DNA of 64,000 nt, from contig NZ_MAST01000045.1 in NCBI RefSeq assembly GCF_001758225.1, positions 186,001-250,000 on the forward strand. The letters run 5' to 3'. Below the pieces are notes generated by a model. The model was not told the origin of the DNA. It did no database searches and saw only the letters and a list, made by a program, of their open reading frames with translations. The DNA comes from Humibacillus sp. DSM 29435. Lineage in GTDB: Bacteria > Actinomycetota > Actinomycetes > Actinomycetales > Dermatophilaceae. Each line of letters starts with the position of its first letter. The stretch's first letter is position 1. Positions 1 through 8,006 of this stretch are shown in pieces. Position numbers and translations under genes: made by a program.

Positions 1-408
1 GTGGTGAACGGCGTGCAGGTGCACCACGTCGAACCGGCGCAGCGCCTCCCCGTGAACGAGACGCAGCATGAGCCGCTGGTAGGCATGGTGTTCGAGCATC
101 GCCGGGAGGTGCGGCATCGAGACGTCCTGGGTGGCCGCGACCGACGGGGTCCAACCCGACTCGAGCTCGTCGCCCGGGGCGACACCCGTGCTGCCAGCCC
201 TGGCGAACACGCTGACGTCGTGGCCACGCTCGGCCAGCCCGTTCGCCAGCTCGTGCACATGGCTCTCCAACCCACCGGCGAACGGCTCCCGTACGGGGTA
301 GCGGTACGGGCCCACGAGCGCGATCCGCAGCCGATGGGGGCGGGGGCGGTCGTCGGCGGTCGCGACGTGCATCCGGCTGTGGAGCCGGGGCTCGGTCGGT
401 GACATCAT
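1..408 (-). CDS. Glycosyltransferase family 4 (partial, C-terminus outside window)
   Basis: The reading frame is open from ATG 408 to the left window edge, so only the N-terminal 136 residues are present. After a polar leader comes a beta strand and glycine loop (LRIALVGPYRYPV, then FAGGLESHVHELANGLAERGH), the N-terminal Rossmann pattern of GT-B glycosyltransferases of the GT4 type, followed by the strand DVVHLHAVHH. The ATG overlaps the TGA of the upstream GT2 gene (ATGA at 405-408), so it is the last gene visible in a leftward operon of envelope or natural-product glycosylation genes. Donor and acceptor are unknown. A second ATG at 405 is an alternative start. Confidence 0.8.
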   Translation of the reverse strand, partial: MMSPTEPRLHSRMHVATADDRPRPHRLRIALVGPYRYPVREPFAGGLESHVHELANGLAERGHDVSVFARAGSTGVAPGDELESGWTPSVAATQDVSMPHLPAMLEHHAYQRLMLRLVHGEALRRFDVVHLHAVHH

Positions 409-1154
409 GCCCCGCCTGTGACGACGGCGCCGCCCAGGGCGCCCGGCGACGTGAGACGATGCAGGTACCGAGCGAATCCACCTGGGGCGCGGCCGATCTG
501 ACGCCCCGACGTCACGACCCGGGTCGTGTCCGTTGCGCACCAGGGAACGTGTGCGTCGCGCAGAGCGCGAACGAGGCTGACGTCCTCGTGCTCGGGGAGG
601 GCGCGATAGCCGCCGACCGAAAGGTAGGCGCCGAGGGTGAAGCCCAGGTTGGCGCCGTGCACGTAGGGGTGCCCCTCGCCGAGCTCGTGCCGAGCCCACC
701 ACTCGGAGAGCAGCGACGCGTCGAGATCGGCGGCGTCCGGAACGACCGTCCCGACCACGAGCTGGAGGCCGGTCGTGGCCAGGGCAACCTGTCGGGTCAG
801 CCAGTGTGGAGGCACGAGCGTGTCGGCGTCGGTGTTGGCCACCCACGTCGTGCGGCGCGACCATCGCAGGGTGCGCCTCGCCACGTCGTCCAGACCGTGA
901 CGCCGGGCTGCGCCGGCCGAGCACGAGTCGATCGTCAGGCCCCTGACGCCGGCACGTCGTCGGACGAGCCGCTCCGAGCGGTCGGTGCATCCGTCGAGCA
1001 CCACGCACACCGACAGGGTCACCTCTGGGTACTGCGTCTTCAACTCTGACCCGGCCACCTCGATGGAGTCAAGGCACCGTGGGAGCAGCTGCTCCTCGTT
1101 GCGGGCCGGCACCACGACGTGCACCGCGTCGATGGCCGACGCTGATGGAGTCAC
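405..1154 (-). CDS. Glycosyltransferase family 2
   Basis: 249 residues with a GT-A fold. The N-terminus has the nucleotide-binding strand VHVVVPARNEEQLLPRCLDS, followed by VVLDGCTDRS and the metal-binding DxD-like motif NTDADTLVPP near residue 125. The later GANLGF and HEDVSLVRAL segments resemble the acceptor-side motifs of family 2 enzymes. It starts at GTG 1154, which overlaps the stop of the upstream deacetylase/methyltransferase gene by 4 bases (GTGA), and its stop overlaps the next GT4 gene. Translational coupling places it in the 1-3609 operon. No membrane segments are evident, so it is probably cytoplasmic or peripheral. The substrate is unknown. Confidence 0.85.
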   Translation of the reverse strand: MTPSASAIDAVHVVVPARNEEQLLPRCLDSIEVAGSELKTQYPEVTLSVCVVLDGCTDRSERLVRRRAGVRGLTIDSCSAGAARRHGLDDVARRTLRWSRRTTWVANTDADTLVPPHWLTRQVALATTGLQLVVGTVVPDAADLDASLLSEWWARHELGEGHPYVHGANLGFTLGAYLSVGGYRALPEHEDVSLVRALRDAHVPWCATDTTRVVTSGRQIGRAPGGFARYLHRLTSPGALGGAVVTGGA

Positions 1155-2533
1155 CGCCGTTCGCCTTCCGTCGCGGGTGCGGGAGACCCAGGGTGTGCGT
1201 GCACCTCGAGAATGAAGTCACGTTCCCGGTGGGCGACCAGAGGGTCCTGCTCGGAGGCAGCCCTCCAGAGGTCGTGCACGCGGTCGCCGTCGAGCGGCCA
1301 GCCGACGATGGGATGCCGCCAGTGGCAGAGCACGACGTGGCCGCCGGGTGCGAGGGTGTCACGCACCCGGGCCAGCAGACCGTCGAGCTCGACCGGGCTG
1401 AGGAAATAGCCCACTTCGGAGACCACGACGAGGTCGAACGTTCGTGAGGGCCAGTCCCGGGGCACGACGGCGGCCTCGACCTGGACGTTCGGCGCGTCAC
1501 TCAGACGGTGCCGGGCCCGCTCGACCGCGACATCGCTGCGGTCGAGGGCGACGAGCTCGTCGCACCGGGTGGCCAGGTCACCGGCCAGCAGGCCCAGCGA
1601 GCACCCGATCTCGAGGGCCCGCCCGTAGTGCTCGTCGGGCAGCGCCGCCAAGGTCAGGGCTCGCTTGCGACGTTCGAACCACGAGGTCATCACCGACCAG
1701 GGGTCGTGGTTCTCGTGGTGGAGGTCGTCGAAGGCGGAGTCGACCTTCTCGGGGCCGTCCGCGAGGTCGGGTTGCACGAAGACCTCGCGGTCGCGGTGGA
1801 AGTGGGCGAGGAGGTCGGCGGTGAGGAGCACTTCGTCGCCTGCTGCCTGCGAGAGCGGTCGAACCTGGCTGGCGTGACAGGCCAGGGCCGCCTCCTTGGT
1901 CGTGCGCGCGGCAGGGGGGAGTGCAAGGGCGCGCATTGCTGCCCAGGGAGCATCGTCGGGAGCGGCCCAGTGCCACAACCAGATCGGGTACTCCAGCAGG
2001 CGAGCGTCCGTGCGCTCCGCGGCGATGGCTGCCGCCCGCCCGGCCGCTTCGTGGTCAGGATGCCGGTCGCCGCGCCAGGGGGCGACGAGCAGGGTCTTAC
2101 GGCCGTCCTCACCGATGACGTCGACGAGCGTGGACACAGCCTCGGCGAGTGACACCGTCAGCCGGCCGTCGCCGAGGTCGGCGAAGATGACCGTCGAGCC
2201 GGGGCTCAGGTGGTGCACGGCCGCTCGCATCTCGGACCGCCGGATGGCGGCGAGGCGGGCCGGGGTCGTCGAGGGCGAGTCGGGGTGCGACGCCTCACCG
2301 TCGGTGAGCACGACGACGTCGACTCGCAGCCCAGCGGCCGCGGCCGCCGCGATCAGACCGCCGGCGCCGAGCGTCTCGTCGTCGGGATGTGCCGATACGA
2401 CCACCACGCGTTCGAGGTGGCCTTCGTTGAGGAGCGTGAGGGCCGCAACGTCCGCCCACCTGGTGTCGTCGACCCACTGCCGTTCGGCGGTGCCCGGGTC
2501 TCCGTGCAGGAAGGCTGGGGAGTGGTTCACCAT
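1151..2533 (-). CDS. PIG-L deacetylase / class I SAM methyltransferase fusion
   Basis: 460 residues in two domains. Residues about 35-230 are a PIG-L/LmbE-type zinc-dependent N-deacetylase, with the metal motif VSAHPDDETLGAGG and the downstream GDRHPDHEAAG. Residues about 270-450 are a class I SAM methyltransferase, with motif I ALEIGCSLGLLAG followed by LVALDRSDVAVERAR. PIG-L enzymes deacetylate N-acetylglucosaminyl conjugates (for example MshB in mycothiol synthesis), so an amino-sugar conjugate that is then methylated is a reasonable inference. The gene overlaps the upstream acyl-CoA dehydrogenase-like gene by 7 bases. Such fusions occur in other actinobacteria, but I know of no defined product. 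Confidence 0.85.
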   Translation of the reverse strand: MVNHSPAFLHGDPGTAERQWVDDTRWADVAALTLLNEGHLERVVVVSAHPDDETLGAGGLIAAAAAAGLRVDVVVLTDGEASHPDSPSTTPARLAAIRRSEMRAAVHHLSPGSTVIFADLGDGRLTVSLAEAVSTLVDVIGEDGRKTLLVAPWRGDRHPDHEAAGRAAAIAAERTDARLLEYPIWLWHWAAPDDAPWAAMRALALPPAARTTKEAALACHASQVRPLSQAAGDEVLLTADLLAHFHRDREVFVQPDLADGPEKVDSAFDDLHHENHDPWSVMTSWFERRKRALTLAALPDEHYGRALEIGCSLGLLAGDLATRCDELVALDRSDVAVERARHRLSDAPNVQVEAAVVPRDWPSRTFDLVVVSEVGYFLSPVELDGLLARVRDTLAPGGHVVLCHWRHPIVGWPLDGDRVHDLWRAASEQDPLVAHRERDFILEVHAHPGSPAPATEGERR

Positions 2534-3609
2534 GGGCTGGCGTCGTGGGCCCCGGTGACCAACGCCCGACCCAGGGCTGCCTGGTCACGCTCGGCGTGCT
2601 CCTGTCGAACGTACAGGCGCAGGTCTGCGACCCGAGCGGCGTGCTCCTCCTCGAGCGCGAGGGGCGCCGGCCCGAGGGCGTGGTCGCTGCGCCACAGCAC
2701 GGTCTCCGCCGTCTCAGCCGCCACTCGGCGGCAACGAAGCGCCGCGATCGCGGCCTCGGCTCGGTCAGTGGTTCCGCTGTCGGCGAGGTCGGCCGCGCTG
2801 GCGAGAACCGAGCGCGCACCGGTGATCGCCGCGTCGATGGCGCCAAGATGGCTCTGACCGATCTGGTCGAGCTGGCGCTGGTGGGCCTGCTCGAACACCC
2901 GCCGCGCGATGGCGACCGTCGCACCGAACCAGATCACGGCAACCCCGATACCACCCCACGCGAAGCCGGGCCGCTCGAGGTACCAACCAGGTTCACCGAT
3001 CGGCACCACTGGCACATCACTGAACGACACCGGCACGCTGGGAACGTCGCGCAGTCCGCGGGCGACCCAGCCGGCAGCGTCGTCGACCTCGACGCCGGGG
3101 TGGGTCAGCGGCGCGGCGTACAGTCCACGGCGGTTCTCGTCGACCCACGCCGTGACCAGCGCGTGGCTGAGCGACCCGGCGAGCGAGCACCACGGCTTCC
3201 GACCCGACAGCACGACCTGGTCGCCCTCGCGGCTCGCGACCACTCGCATCCCGGCCCCCTCGGCTGCGAAGACGCCCCACGTGCCCTGACCGATATCGGG
3301 AACGGGGGCGGCATCCCTCGTGGTCTGACTGGGCTCTTTCGCCTCCGCGAGGATGGCCCTGGCGTCGAGGTGGGGCTCGAGCATCCGCGCCAGTGACAGG
3401 TCTGTCGCCCCGAGGGTGGCCAGCGACTCCCACAGGGCACGGGTCGAGCCTCGCCCCGGCAGCGGAAACAGCGTCGGGTGGTCGATGGGCAGCGCGAAGC
3501 CCTTCTCGCGGTCGCCGACCGCAGCCGTCGCCTGGGCGGCGAAGAGCTCGAGCGGCTGCCGGCGCGCAGGGTCGGGCGCAGCCAGCAGCACGGGACGGGT
3601 GTCGGGCAT
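2527..3609 (-). CDS. Acyl-CoA dehydrogenase-like flavoprotein
   Basis: 360 residues starting at ATG 3609 (MPDTRPVLLAAPD). The central segment WGVFAAEGAGMRVVA, then LSGRKPWCSLAG, resembles the acyl-CoA dehydrogenase middle beta domain (G-W motif). The helical C-terminal half carries the segment GAIDAAITGARSVLASAA. It is slightly shorter than typical family members (about 380) and the catalytic glutamate region is not obvious, so it may be a non-canonical member acting on a carrier-bound or sugar-linked substrate. It is the first gene of the leftward operon and is divergent from the response regulator at 3673. The frame stays open upstream, but a longer start would run across the response-regulator gene. 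Confidence 0.75.
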   Translation of the reverse strand: MPDTRPVLLAAPDPARRQPLELFAAQATAAVGDREKGFALPIDHPTLFPLPGRGSTRALWESLATLGATDLSLARMLEPHLDARAILAEAKEPSQTTRDAAPVPDIGQGTWGVFAAEGAGMRVVASREGDQVVLSGRKPWCSLAGSLSHALVTAWVDENRRGLYAAPLTHPGVEVDDAAGWVARGLRDVPSVPVSFSDVPVVPIGEPGWYLERPGFAWGGIGVAVIWFGATVAIARRVFEQAHQRQLDQIGQSHLGAIDAAITGARSVLASAADLADSGTTDRAEAAIAALRCRRVAAETAETVLWRSDHALGPAPLALEEEHAARVADLRLYVRQEHAERDQAALGRALVTGAHDASPW

Positions 3610-3672
3610 GGTGTCACCGTAGGTACCGGATCGCGGCGGCGTCACCTCCCTAGGGGTGAGTAGGTTGAGGGT
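3610..3672. promoter_or_regulatory. Divergent promoter region of the glycosylation locus
   Basis: This 63-bp gap separates the leftward acyl-CoA dehydrogenase-like operon from the rightward response regulator. Both operons must be transcribed from here or from inside the adjoining genes. A GAGG ribosome-binding site lies at 3667-3670, immediately before GTG 3673. I see no clear palindrome. Confidence 0.45.
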
Positions 3673-4335
3673 GTGACGACGACCGACAGTGCGTTGCTGC
3701 GGGTGGCCCTGGTCAACGACTACGAGGTCGTGGTGCGGGGGCTCGCGCGCATGTTCGACTCCTACCGTGACCGCATCGAGCTTGTCGAGCTCGACGCCCA
3801 GGTGACGGTCTCGCAGCCGGTCGACATCGTTCTCTACGACACCTTCGGCACGGCCCGCGGCGATGCCGGCGCCATCCGGGCGATCCTGGGCACCGGTCAC
3901 GTCGGCAAGGTCGTGGTCTACGGCTGGGAGGAGGAACCCGAGCTCATCGAACGGATGATGGCCGACGGCGCTTCCGGCTTCGTCTCCAAGGGGCTGACCG
4001 CAGAGCAGCTGGTGGCCGCCCTCGAGAGGGCCCACCGCCTCGAGCGCAGCCGGTCGGAGCCTCCTCGGGACCCAGTGGCCGACCCCGGCGACTGGCCGGG
4101 CCGCACCGAAGGTCTGACGGCCCGCGAGGCGGAGGTGGTGGCGCTGATCACCCAGGGTCTGGCCAACCGCACCATCGCCGAGCACACCTTTCTCAGCATC
4201 AACTCGATCAAGTCCTACATCCGCACGGCCTATCGCAAGATGGGGGTGACCACTCGTTCGCAGGCGGTGCTGTGGGGGGTGCAGCACGGCTTCCTCCCGG
4301 ACACCATGCGTGAGATCCGTCCTCGCACGCGCTGA
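3673..4335 (+). CDS. LuxR-family response regulator (atypical receiver, orphan)
   Basis: 220 residues. The receiver domain (about 8-125) keeps the phospho-acceptor aspartate in IVLYDTFG and the lysine in FVSKG, but the usual acidic pair reads VNDYE (Asn-Asp instead of Asp-Asp). The C-terminal GerE/LuxR helix-turn-helix reads LTAREAEVVALITQGLANRTIAEHT and then INSIKSYIRTAYRKM. No histidine kinase is nearby. It starts at GTG 3673 and heads the rightward operon with the glycosyltransferase genes, 118 bp upstream of the next one. A pathway-specific activator of this locus is the likely role, possibly independent of phosphorylation. Confidence 0.88.
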   Translation: MTTTDSALLRVALVNDYEVVVRGLARMFDSYRDRIELVELDAQVTVSQPVDIVLYDTFGTARGDAGAIRAILGTGHVGKVVVYGWEEEPELIERMMADGASGFVSKGLTAEQLVAALERAHRLERSRSEPPRDPVADPGDWPGRTEGLTAREAEVVALITQGLANRTIAEHTFLSINSIKSYIRTAYRKMGVTTRSQAVLWGVQHGFLPDTMREIRPRTR

Positions 4336-4453
4336 GCCGGCGGAGGGCGCGCTGAGGCGGCAGTGGGCGCGCCCCACGACGCCTTTCGGGGTACGTACGG
4401 GCTCGGCGCGGCGTTTCGAGCAGCGCCACAGTTCGTCGAGAGAGCGGTGGGAC

Positions 4454-5512
4454 GTGCAGACCGAACGTGGACTCGGGCACGACAAGGGGGATGGTCAACC
4501 CGGTGTCGGCACTGAGCCGAACCGGCATCCGCTCCGGGTGTTGTCGGTGCCGAGTCAGCACAGCTACCCGCTTCGGCTGCGCGCCGACGGCATCCGGGCC
4601 GGGCGCGTCGTGTCGCATCTGCCCGATCCCGTCGTGTCCGGAGGCGAACCCGGTCGGTGGTGGCCGCCGCCGGCGTTGGACCTGGCGTGGCTGCGCCAGC
4701 ACGGAGGCGAGGTCGACGTGGTGCACCTGCACTTCGGCTTCGACCACCTCAGCCCGCGTGATCTCGAGGCCTGGACGACCGAGCTTCGGCGTCAACGACT
4801 ACCGCTCGTGCTCACGGTGCACGACCTGGTCAACCCGCACTTCGTCGAACAGCGCGATCATCTGGCCCGGCTCGACGTGCTGGTGCCGGCTGCCTCGGCC
4901 GTGCTGACGTTGACGAGTGGAGCAGCCGCCCAGATCCGCAGGAGATGGCGCCGCCCGGTGACGGTGACACCTCACCCTCACGTCGTGCCCGACCATCTCA
5001 TCGGGTCTCGAGAAGACCGGACTCACGGTCCATGGGTCGTCGGGCTCCATCTCAAGGGTCTGCGGGCGAACATCGCCGCCCGGCCGATGGTGAAGGCCGC
5101 TGTCGAGGCGGTGGGCCAGCTGCCGGATGCGGTGCTGCGCGTCGACGTCAACGCCGAGGTCTGGCGGGCCGACCACCCGCGCCACGACCCCACCCTGGTC
5201 GAGGCCCTGCGCTCGCACGAGCGAGCGGGCCGCCTCGACCTGCGGGTGCACGACACCTTCACCGACGACGAGCTGTTCGCCTACCTCAGCGCCATCGACG
5301 TGTCGCTGCTGCCCTACGCCTTCGGCACGCACTCGGGCTGGGTCGAGGCCTGCCACGACCTCGGCGCCGTCGTCGTGGCACCTCGAACCGGGTTCTGGGT
5401 CGAGCAGCAGCCGATGCTGTCGTTCGGCTGGGGGTCTGGCTGCGAGCCCGACGTCGCCGAGCTCCGCTCCGCCCTCCGACAGGCACGCCGAGACCCACCC
5501 TCCGGGGCGTAG
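4454..5512 (+). CDS. GT4-type glycosyltransferase, C-terminus apparently frameshifted
   Basis: 352 residues from GTG 4454; the frame is open back to 4310, so the start is uncertain. The N-terminal half has VDVVHLHFGFDHLSPRDLEA and LPLVLTVHDLVNPHF. The C-terminal half has LRVHDTFTDDELFAYLSAID, then SLLPYAFGTHSGWVEACHDLG, the nucleotide-sugar side of GT-B enzymes. The frame stops at TAG 5512, whereas the -1 frame continues with AARMAEQVRVSQFHDSLYL to a TGA at 5613 that overlaps the next start as ATGA. This matches the junction style of the rest of the operon. One extra G in the GGGG run at 5504-5507 would restore a 386-residue protein. Confidence 0.8.
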   Translation: MQTERGLGHDKGDGQPGVGTEPNRHPLRVLSVPSQHSYPLRLRADGIRAGRVVSHLPDPVVSGGEPGRWWPPPALDLAWLRQHGGEVDVVHLHFGFDHLSPRDLEAWTTELRRQRLPLVLTVHDLVNPHFVEQRDHLARLDVLVPAASAVLTLTSGAAAQIRRRWRRPVTVTPHPHVVPDHLIGSREDRTHGPWVVGLHLKGLRANIAARPMVKAAVEAVGQLPDAVLRVDVNAEVWRADHPRHDPTLVEALRSHERAGRLDLRVHDTFTDDELFAYLSAIDVSLLPYAFGTHSGWVEACHDLGAVVVAPRTGFWVEQQPMLSFGWGSGCEPDVAELRSALRQARRDPPSGA

Positions 5513-5613
5513 ACCGGGCGGCCCGGATGGCCGAGCAGGTGAGGGTGAGCCAGTTCCACGACTCGCTCTACCTCAGACTCCACGAGGCCGGTTCGAGCCT
5601 CACGGCATCATGA
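5513..5613 (+). pseudogene. Out-of-frame C-terminal tail of the preceding glycosyltransferase
   Basis: This segment encodes a helical tail (RAARMAEQVRVSQFHDSLYL, then RLHEAGSSLTAS) in the frame one base back from the glycosyltransferase that stops at 5512. Its own stop, TGA 5611-5613, overlaps the ATG of the next gene at 5610. It has no plausible independent start signal. It is best read as the original end of the upstream gene, separated by a 1-base deletion or a sequencing error. Confidence 0.6.
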
Positions 5614-6626
5614 CGGTGGCCTACGTCGTCGCCGGGCCCGAGCGACACGGGGTGGTGCTCCACGGTCTGCGGCTGGCTCGGGCCTCCGCCGGTCTCGCGG
5701 CGTCGTTGGTGCGACTCCCGTCACGGTCGCTGGACGAGCCGGCCGGCCTCACCGCGGAGCGTCTGGCCGGGCACGACCGGGTCATGGTGCAGGTGACCGA
5801 CCGGCTCTTCGGCCGCACCGCCCACGACGCCGCGCACCTGCTCGCCTCCATCGGGAGAAGCACGAGCCTCGTGGTGTGTCTGCACGATCTTCCTCATCCC
5901 GCCGAGGGGGCCGGTCGATGCGCTCGTCGCCGCGCTGCCTACCGTGAGATCGCTGCGGCCGCCGACGTCGTCGTGGTCGCGAGCGACCACGAACGCATGC
6001 TGCTGAGGCAGTGTGGCGTCGCCGACACAGAGACTGACACGGTCGTGGTTCCACTACCGCTGGAGCAGGCCGTCGAGCTGGAAGCACCGGTGACGAGGGC
6101 GACCCGAGCCGATGACATCGGCGTGCTCGGCTTCCTGTACCCGGGGAAGGGCGTCGAGGACGTGATCGCGGCAGCAGCCCGGCTGAGCCGGCGGGTGGGT
6201 CCGCTACGGGTGACGAACTATGGGCCCGTGGCCGACGGCCACCGGCAGTATGCGACCGACCTCGAGGCCGTGGCCCGCCGCCAGGGCGTCGAGCTGACCA
6301 TCACCGGGTACCTCGACGCGTCGAGTCTGATGCGGGGGCTTCGCACGACGACGGTGCCGGTGGCCGCCCACCGGCACGTCTCCGCCTCCGGCTCGATCGG
6401 TACGTGGCTGAGCGCTGGACGCCGCCCGGTCGTGGTCGACGGCGGGTGGGCGGCTGAGCTCGCGACGCGCATCCCCGGGTCGCTGACCCTCACCCGCGAT
6501 CTGGGCAGGTCGGTCTCTGCGGCCCTCGACGAACCGGCGAGCACCTGGCTGGCCGACGTGCGTCTTGGCCCGAGCTGGGCGCAGGCCGCAGACCGGCACC
6601 TCCGACTCCTCGTGGGCACGCCATGA
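5610..6626 (+). CDS. Putative GT-B glycosyltransferase
   Basis: 338 residues from ATG 5610. The N-terminal half contains VMVQVTDRLFG and LVVCLHDLPHPAEG, where the histidine-aspartate element resembles the acceptor-side HD of GT4 enzymes, then AADVVVVASDHERMLL. The second half begins with IGVLGFLYPGKGVEDVIAAA, the phosphate-binding loop and helix typical of GT4 donors, and has SASGSIGTWLSAGRRPVVVD where the EPFG-like region is expected. The classical EX7E glutamates are not clear, so it is a divergent or possibly inactive member. Start and stop overlap both neighbours by 4 bases (ATGA), so it is tightly coupled in the operon. Confidence 0.7.
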   Translation: MTVAYVVAGPERHGVVLHGLRLARASAGLAASLVRLPSRSLDEPAGLTAERLAGHDRVMVQVTDRLFGRTAHDAAHLLASIGRSTSLVVCLHDLPHPAEGAGRCARRRAAYREIAAAADVVVVASDHERMLLRQCGVADTETDTVVVPLPLEQAVELEAPVTRATRADDIGVLGFLYPGKGVEDVIAAAARLSRRVGPLRVTNYGPVADGHRQYATDLEAVARRQGVELTITGYLDASSLMRGLRTTTVPVAAHRHVSASGSIGTWLSAGRRPVVVDGGWAAELATRIPGSLTLTRDLGRSVSAALDEPASTWLADVRLGPSWAQAADRHLRLLVGTP

Positions 6627-7849
6627 CGGGAAGCGCTTCGAGGCTGCGCGTCAGCGTGGTGGTGCCCTACTTCGACCGTGAGGACCAGCTGGATCGGCTG
6701 CTGACGGCTCTCGGGCTGCAGACTCTCGGCCATGACCGGTTCGAGGTCATCGTGGCCGACGACGGGTCACCTCGACCACCCGAGCCGGGTCGGAGACCCT
6801 ATTCTGTGCGCGTCGTGGCGCAGCCGGACCTCGGCTTTCGAGCCGGGGCTGCTCGCAACCTGGGCGCGCGAGCGGCGCAGGCCGAGGTCATCGCGTTCCT
6901 CGACCAGGACTGCGTGCCCTCGGCGTCCTACCTCGAACGGGTGGCAGACCACACGAGTGCTGGGTGGAGCGTCACCGTCGGTCGACGACGGCACGTCGAC
7001 CTCGACGGCTGGGACGGCATCCGCACCGCCTCGTGGCTCGAGGGCTCCGGCCGCGCACCCCGTCAGCTGGAAGACCCACAGTGGCTGGTCGACGGCTACT
7101 CGCGCACCGACAACCTGCGCCGGCCGGACGCGCGCACCTACCAGCTGGTCATCGGGGCGGTGCTCAGCGTGAGCCGGGACCTGCACCAGCACCTGTCGGG
7201 GTTCGATGAGGGCTTCACCGCCTACGGGGGTGAGGACTGGGACTACGGGCACCGGGCCCTCGTGGCGGGAGCCGGGGTGCAGCATCTGCCGGATGCCGTC
7301 GTGTGGCACGACGGGCCTGACCTCGCAGGCCGCGAACAGCTGGTGAGCACCAAGAACGCCGAGACCCTGGCCCTGGCTCGCCGCCTCCCCGACCGTGACG
7401 TGCGAGGTGAGCACCTCGTGTGGAAGCAGCCCGACGTCGTGGTTCGCCTCGACGCGCAGAACGCCGAGTCGGCCACGGTGCTGGCGAGTGTGGAGTCGCT
7501 GCTGGCCGGGTCGGACGCCCACGTCTGGTTGACCGGATGCCGTGGGTGGGACGCCGAGGCGGTCGAGGACCCTCGCCTGCACCTTGGGGAGCCGCCGGCC
7601 GCGATCATGGCCAGAGCGCGTTACGTCGTCGACTGTGGGCCCGTCGTTCTCGCGGGGATGAGCCTTCGGCAGCTCTGTTCCGAAGCACCCGTTCGGGTCG
7701 AGGGCTTCGCACTGCGCACGACCAGAGGTGCCAACCGTGAACGGCGTGGTCTCACGACCTCGCCCTGGAGGTCGTGGCCGCGTGGTGCTCAGGTGAGCCG
7801 GCTCGATGCGGCTCCGCTGCTCGAGCGACTCTGGCAGTCGCGGCGCTGA
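6623..7849 (+). CDS. Glycosyltransferase family 2 (GalT/chondroitin-synthase-like)
   Basis: 408 residues. The GT-A domain starts RVSVVVPYFDREDQLDRLL, followed by VIVADDGSPRPP, the metal-binding AFLDQDCVPSASYL and the galactosyltransferase-like motif FTAYGGEDWDYGHRAL at about 195-210. This arrangement is typical of family 2 enzymes related to chondroitin-polymerising and mycofactocin-type transferases. The C-terminal 150 residues (from about 260) have no motif I recognise. Its ATG overlaps the stop of the previous gene by 4 bases and it is the last gene of the rightward operon. Confidence 0.85.
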   Translation: MTGSASRLRVSVVVPYFDREDQLDRLLTALGLQTLGHDRFEVIVADDGSPRPPEPGRRPYSVRVVAQPDLGFRAGAARNLGARAAQAEVIAFLDQDCVPSASYLERVADHTSAGWSVTVGRRRHVDLDGWDGIRTASWLEGSGRAPRQLEDPQWLVDGYSRTDNLRRPDARTYQLVIGAVLSVSRDLHQHLSGFDEGFTAYGGEDWDYGHRALVAGAGVQHLPDAVVWHDGPDLAGREQLVSTKNAETLALARRLPDRDVRGEHLVWKQPDVVVRLDAQNAESATVLASVESLLAGSDAHVWLTGCRGWDAEAVEDPRLHLGEPPAAIMARARYVVDCGPVVLAGMSLRQLCSEAPVRVEGFALRTTRGANRERRGLTTSPWRSWPRGAQVSRLDAAPLLERLWQSRR

Positions 7850-8006
7850 CGCTCACATCGCGGGCAACGGGTCGCCAGGGTCAGAGCTCTCGGCGGTGGT
7901 GAACGACCTCGTCAGCGATGTCGCGCAGCTTGACGTTGGTGTGCTGCGACTCGCGCGTCAGAAAGCCGAAAGAGCCATCGACGTCGAGGGCGGCTGGCGC
8001 TTCACC

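Noticed and set aside
1-402. Plus-strand frame at the left edge
   Set aside because: The opposite strand encodes a glycosyltransferase N-terminus coupled to the next gene by an ATGA overlap.
3610-4485. N-terminal extension of the acyl-CoA dehydrogenase-like frame up to 4485
   Set aside because: It would overlap the response-regulator gene on the opposite strand and adds only low-complexity sequence; ATG 3609 starts at the family-like part.
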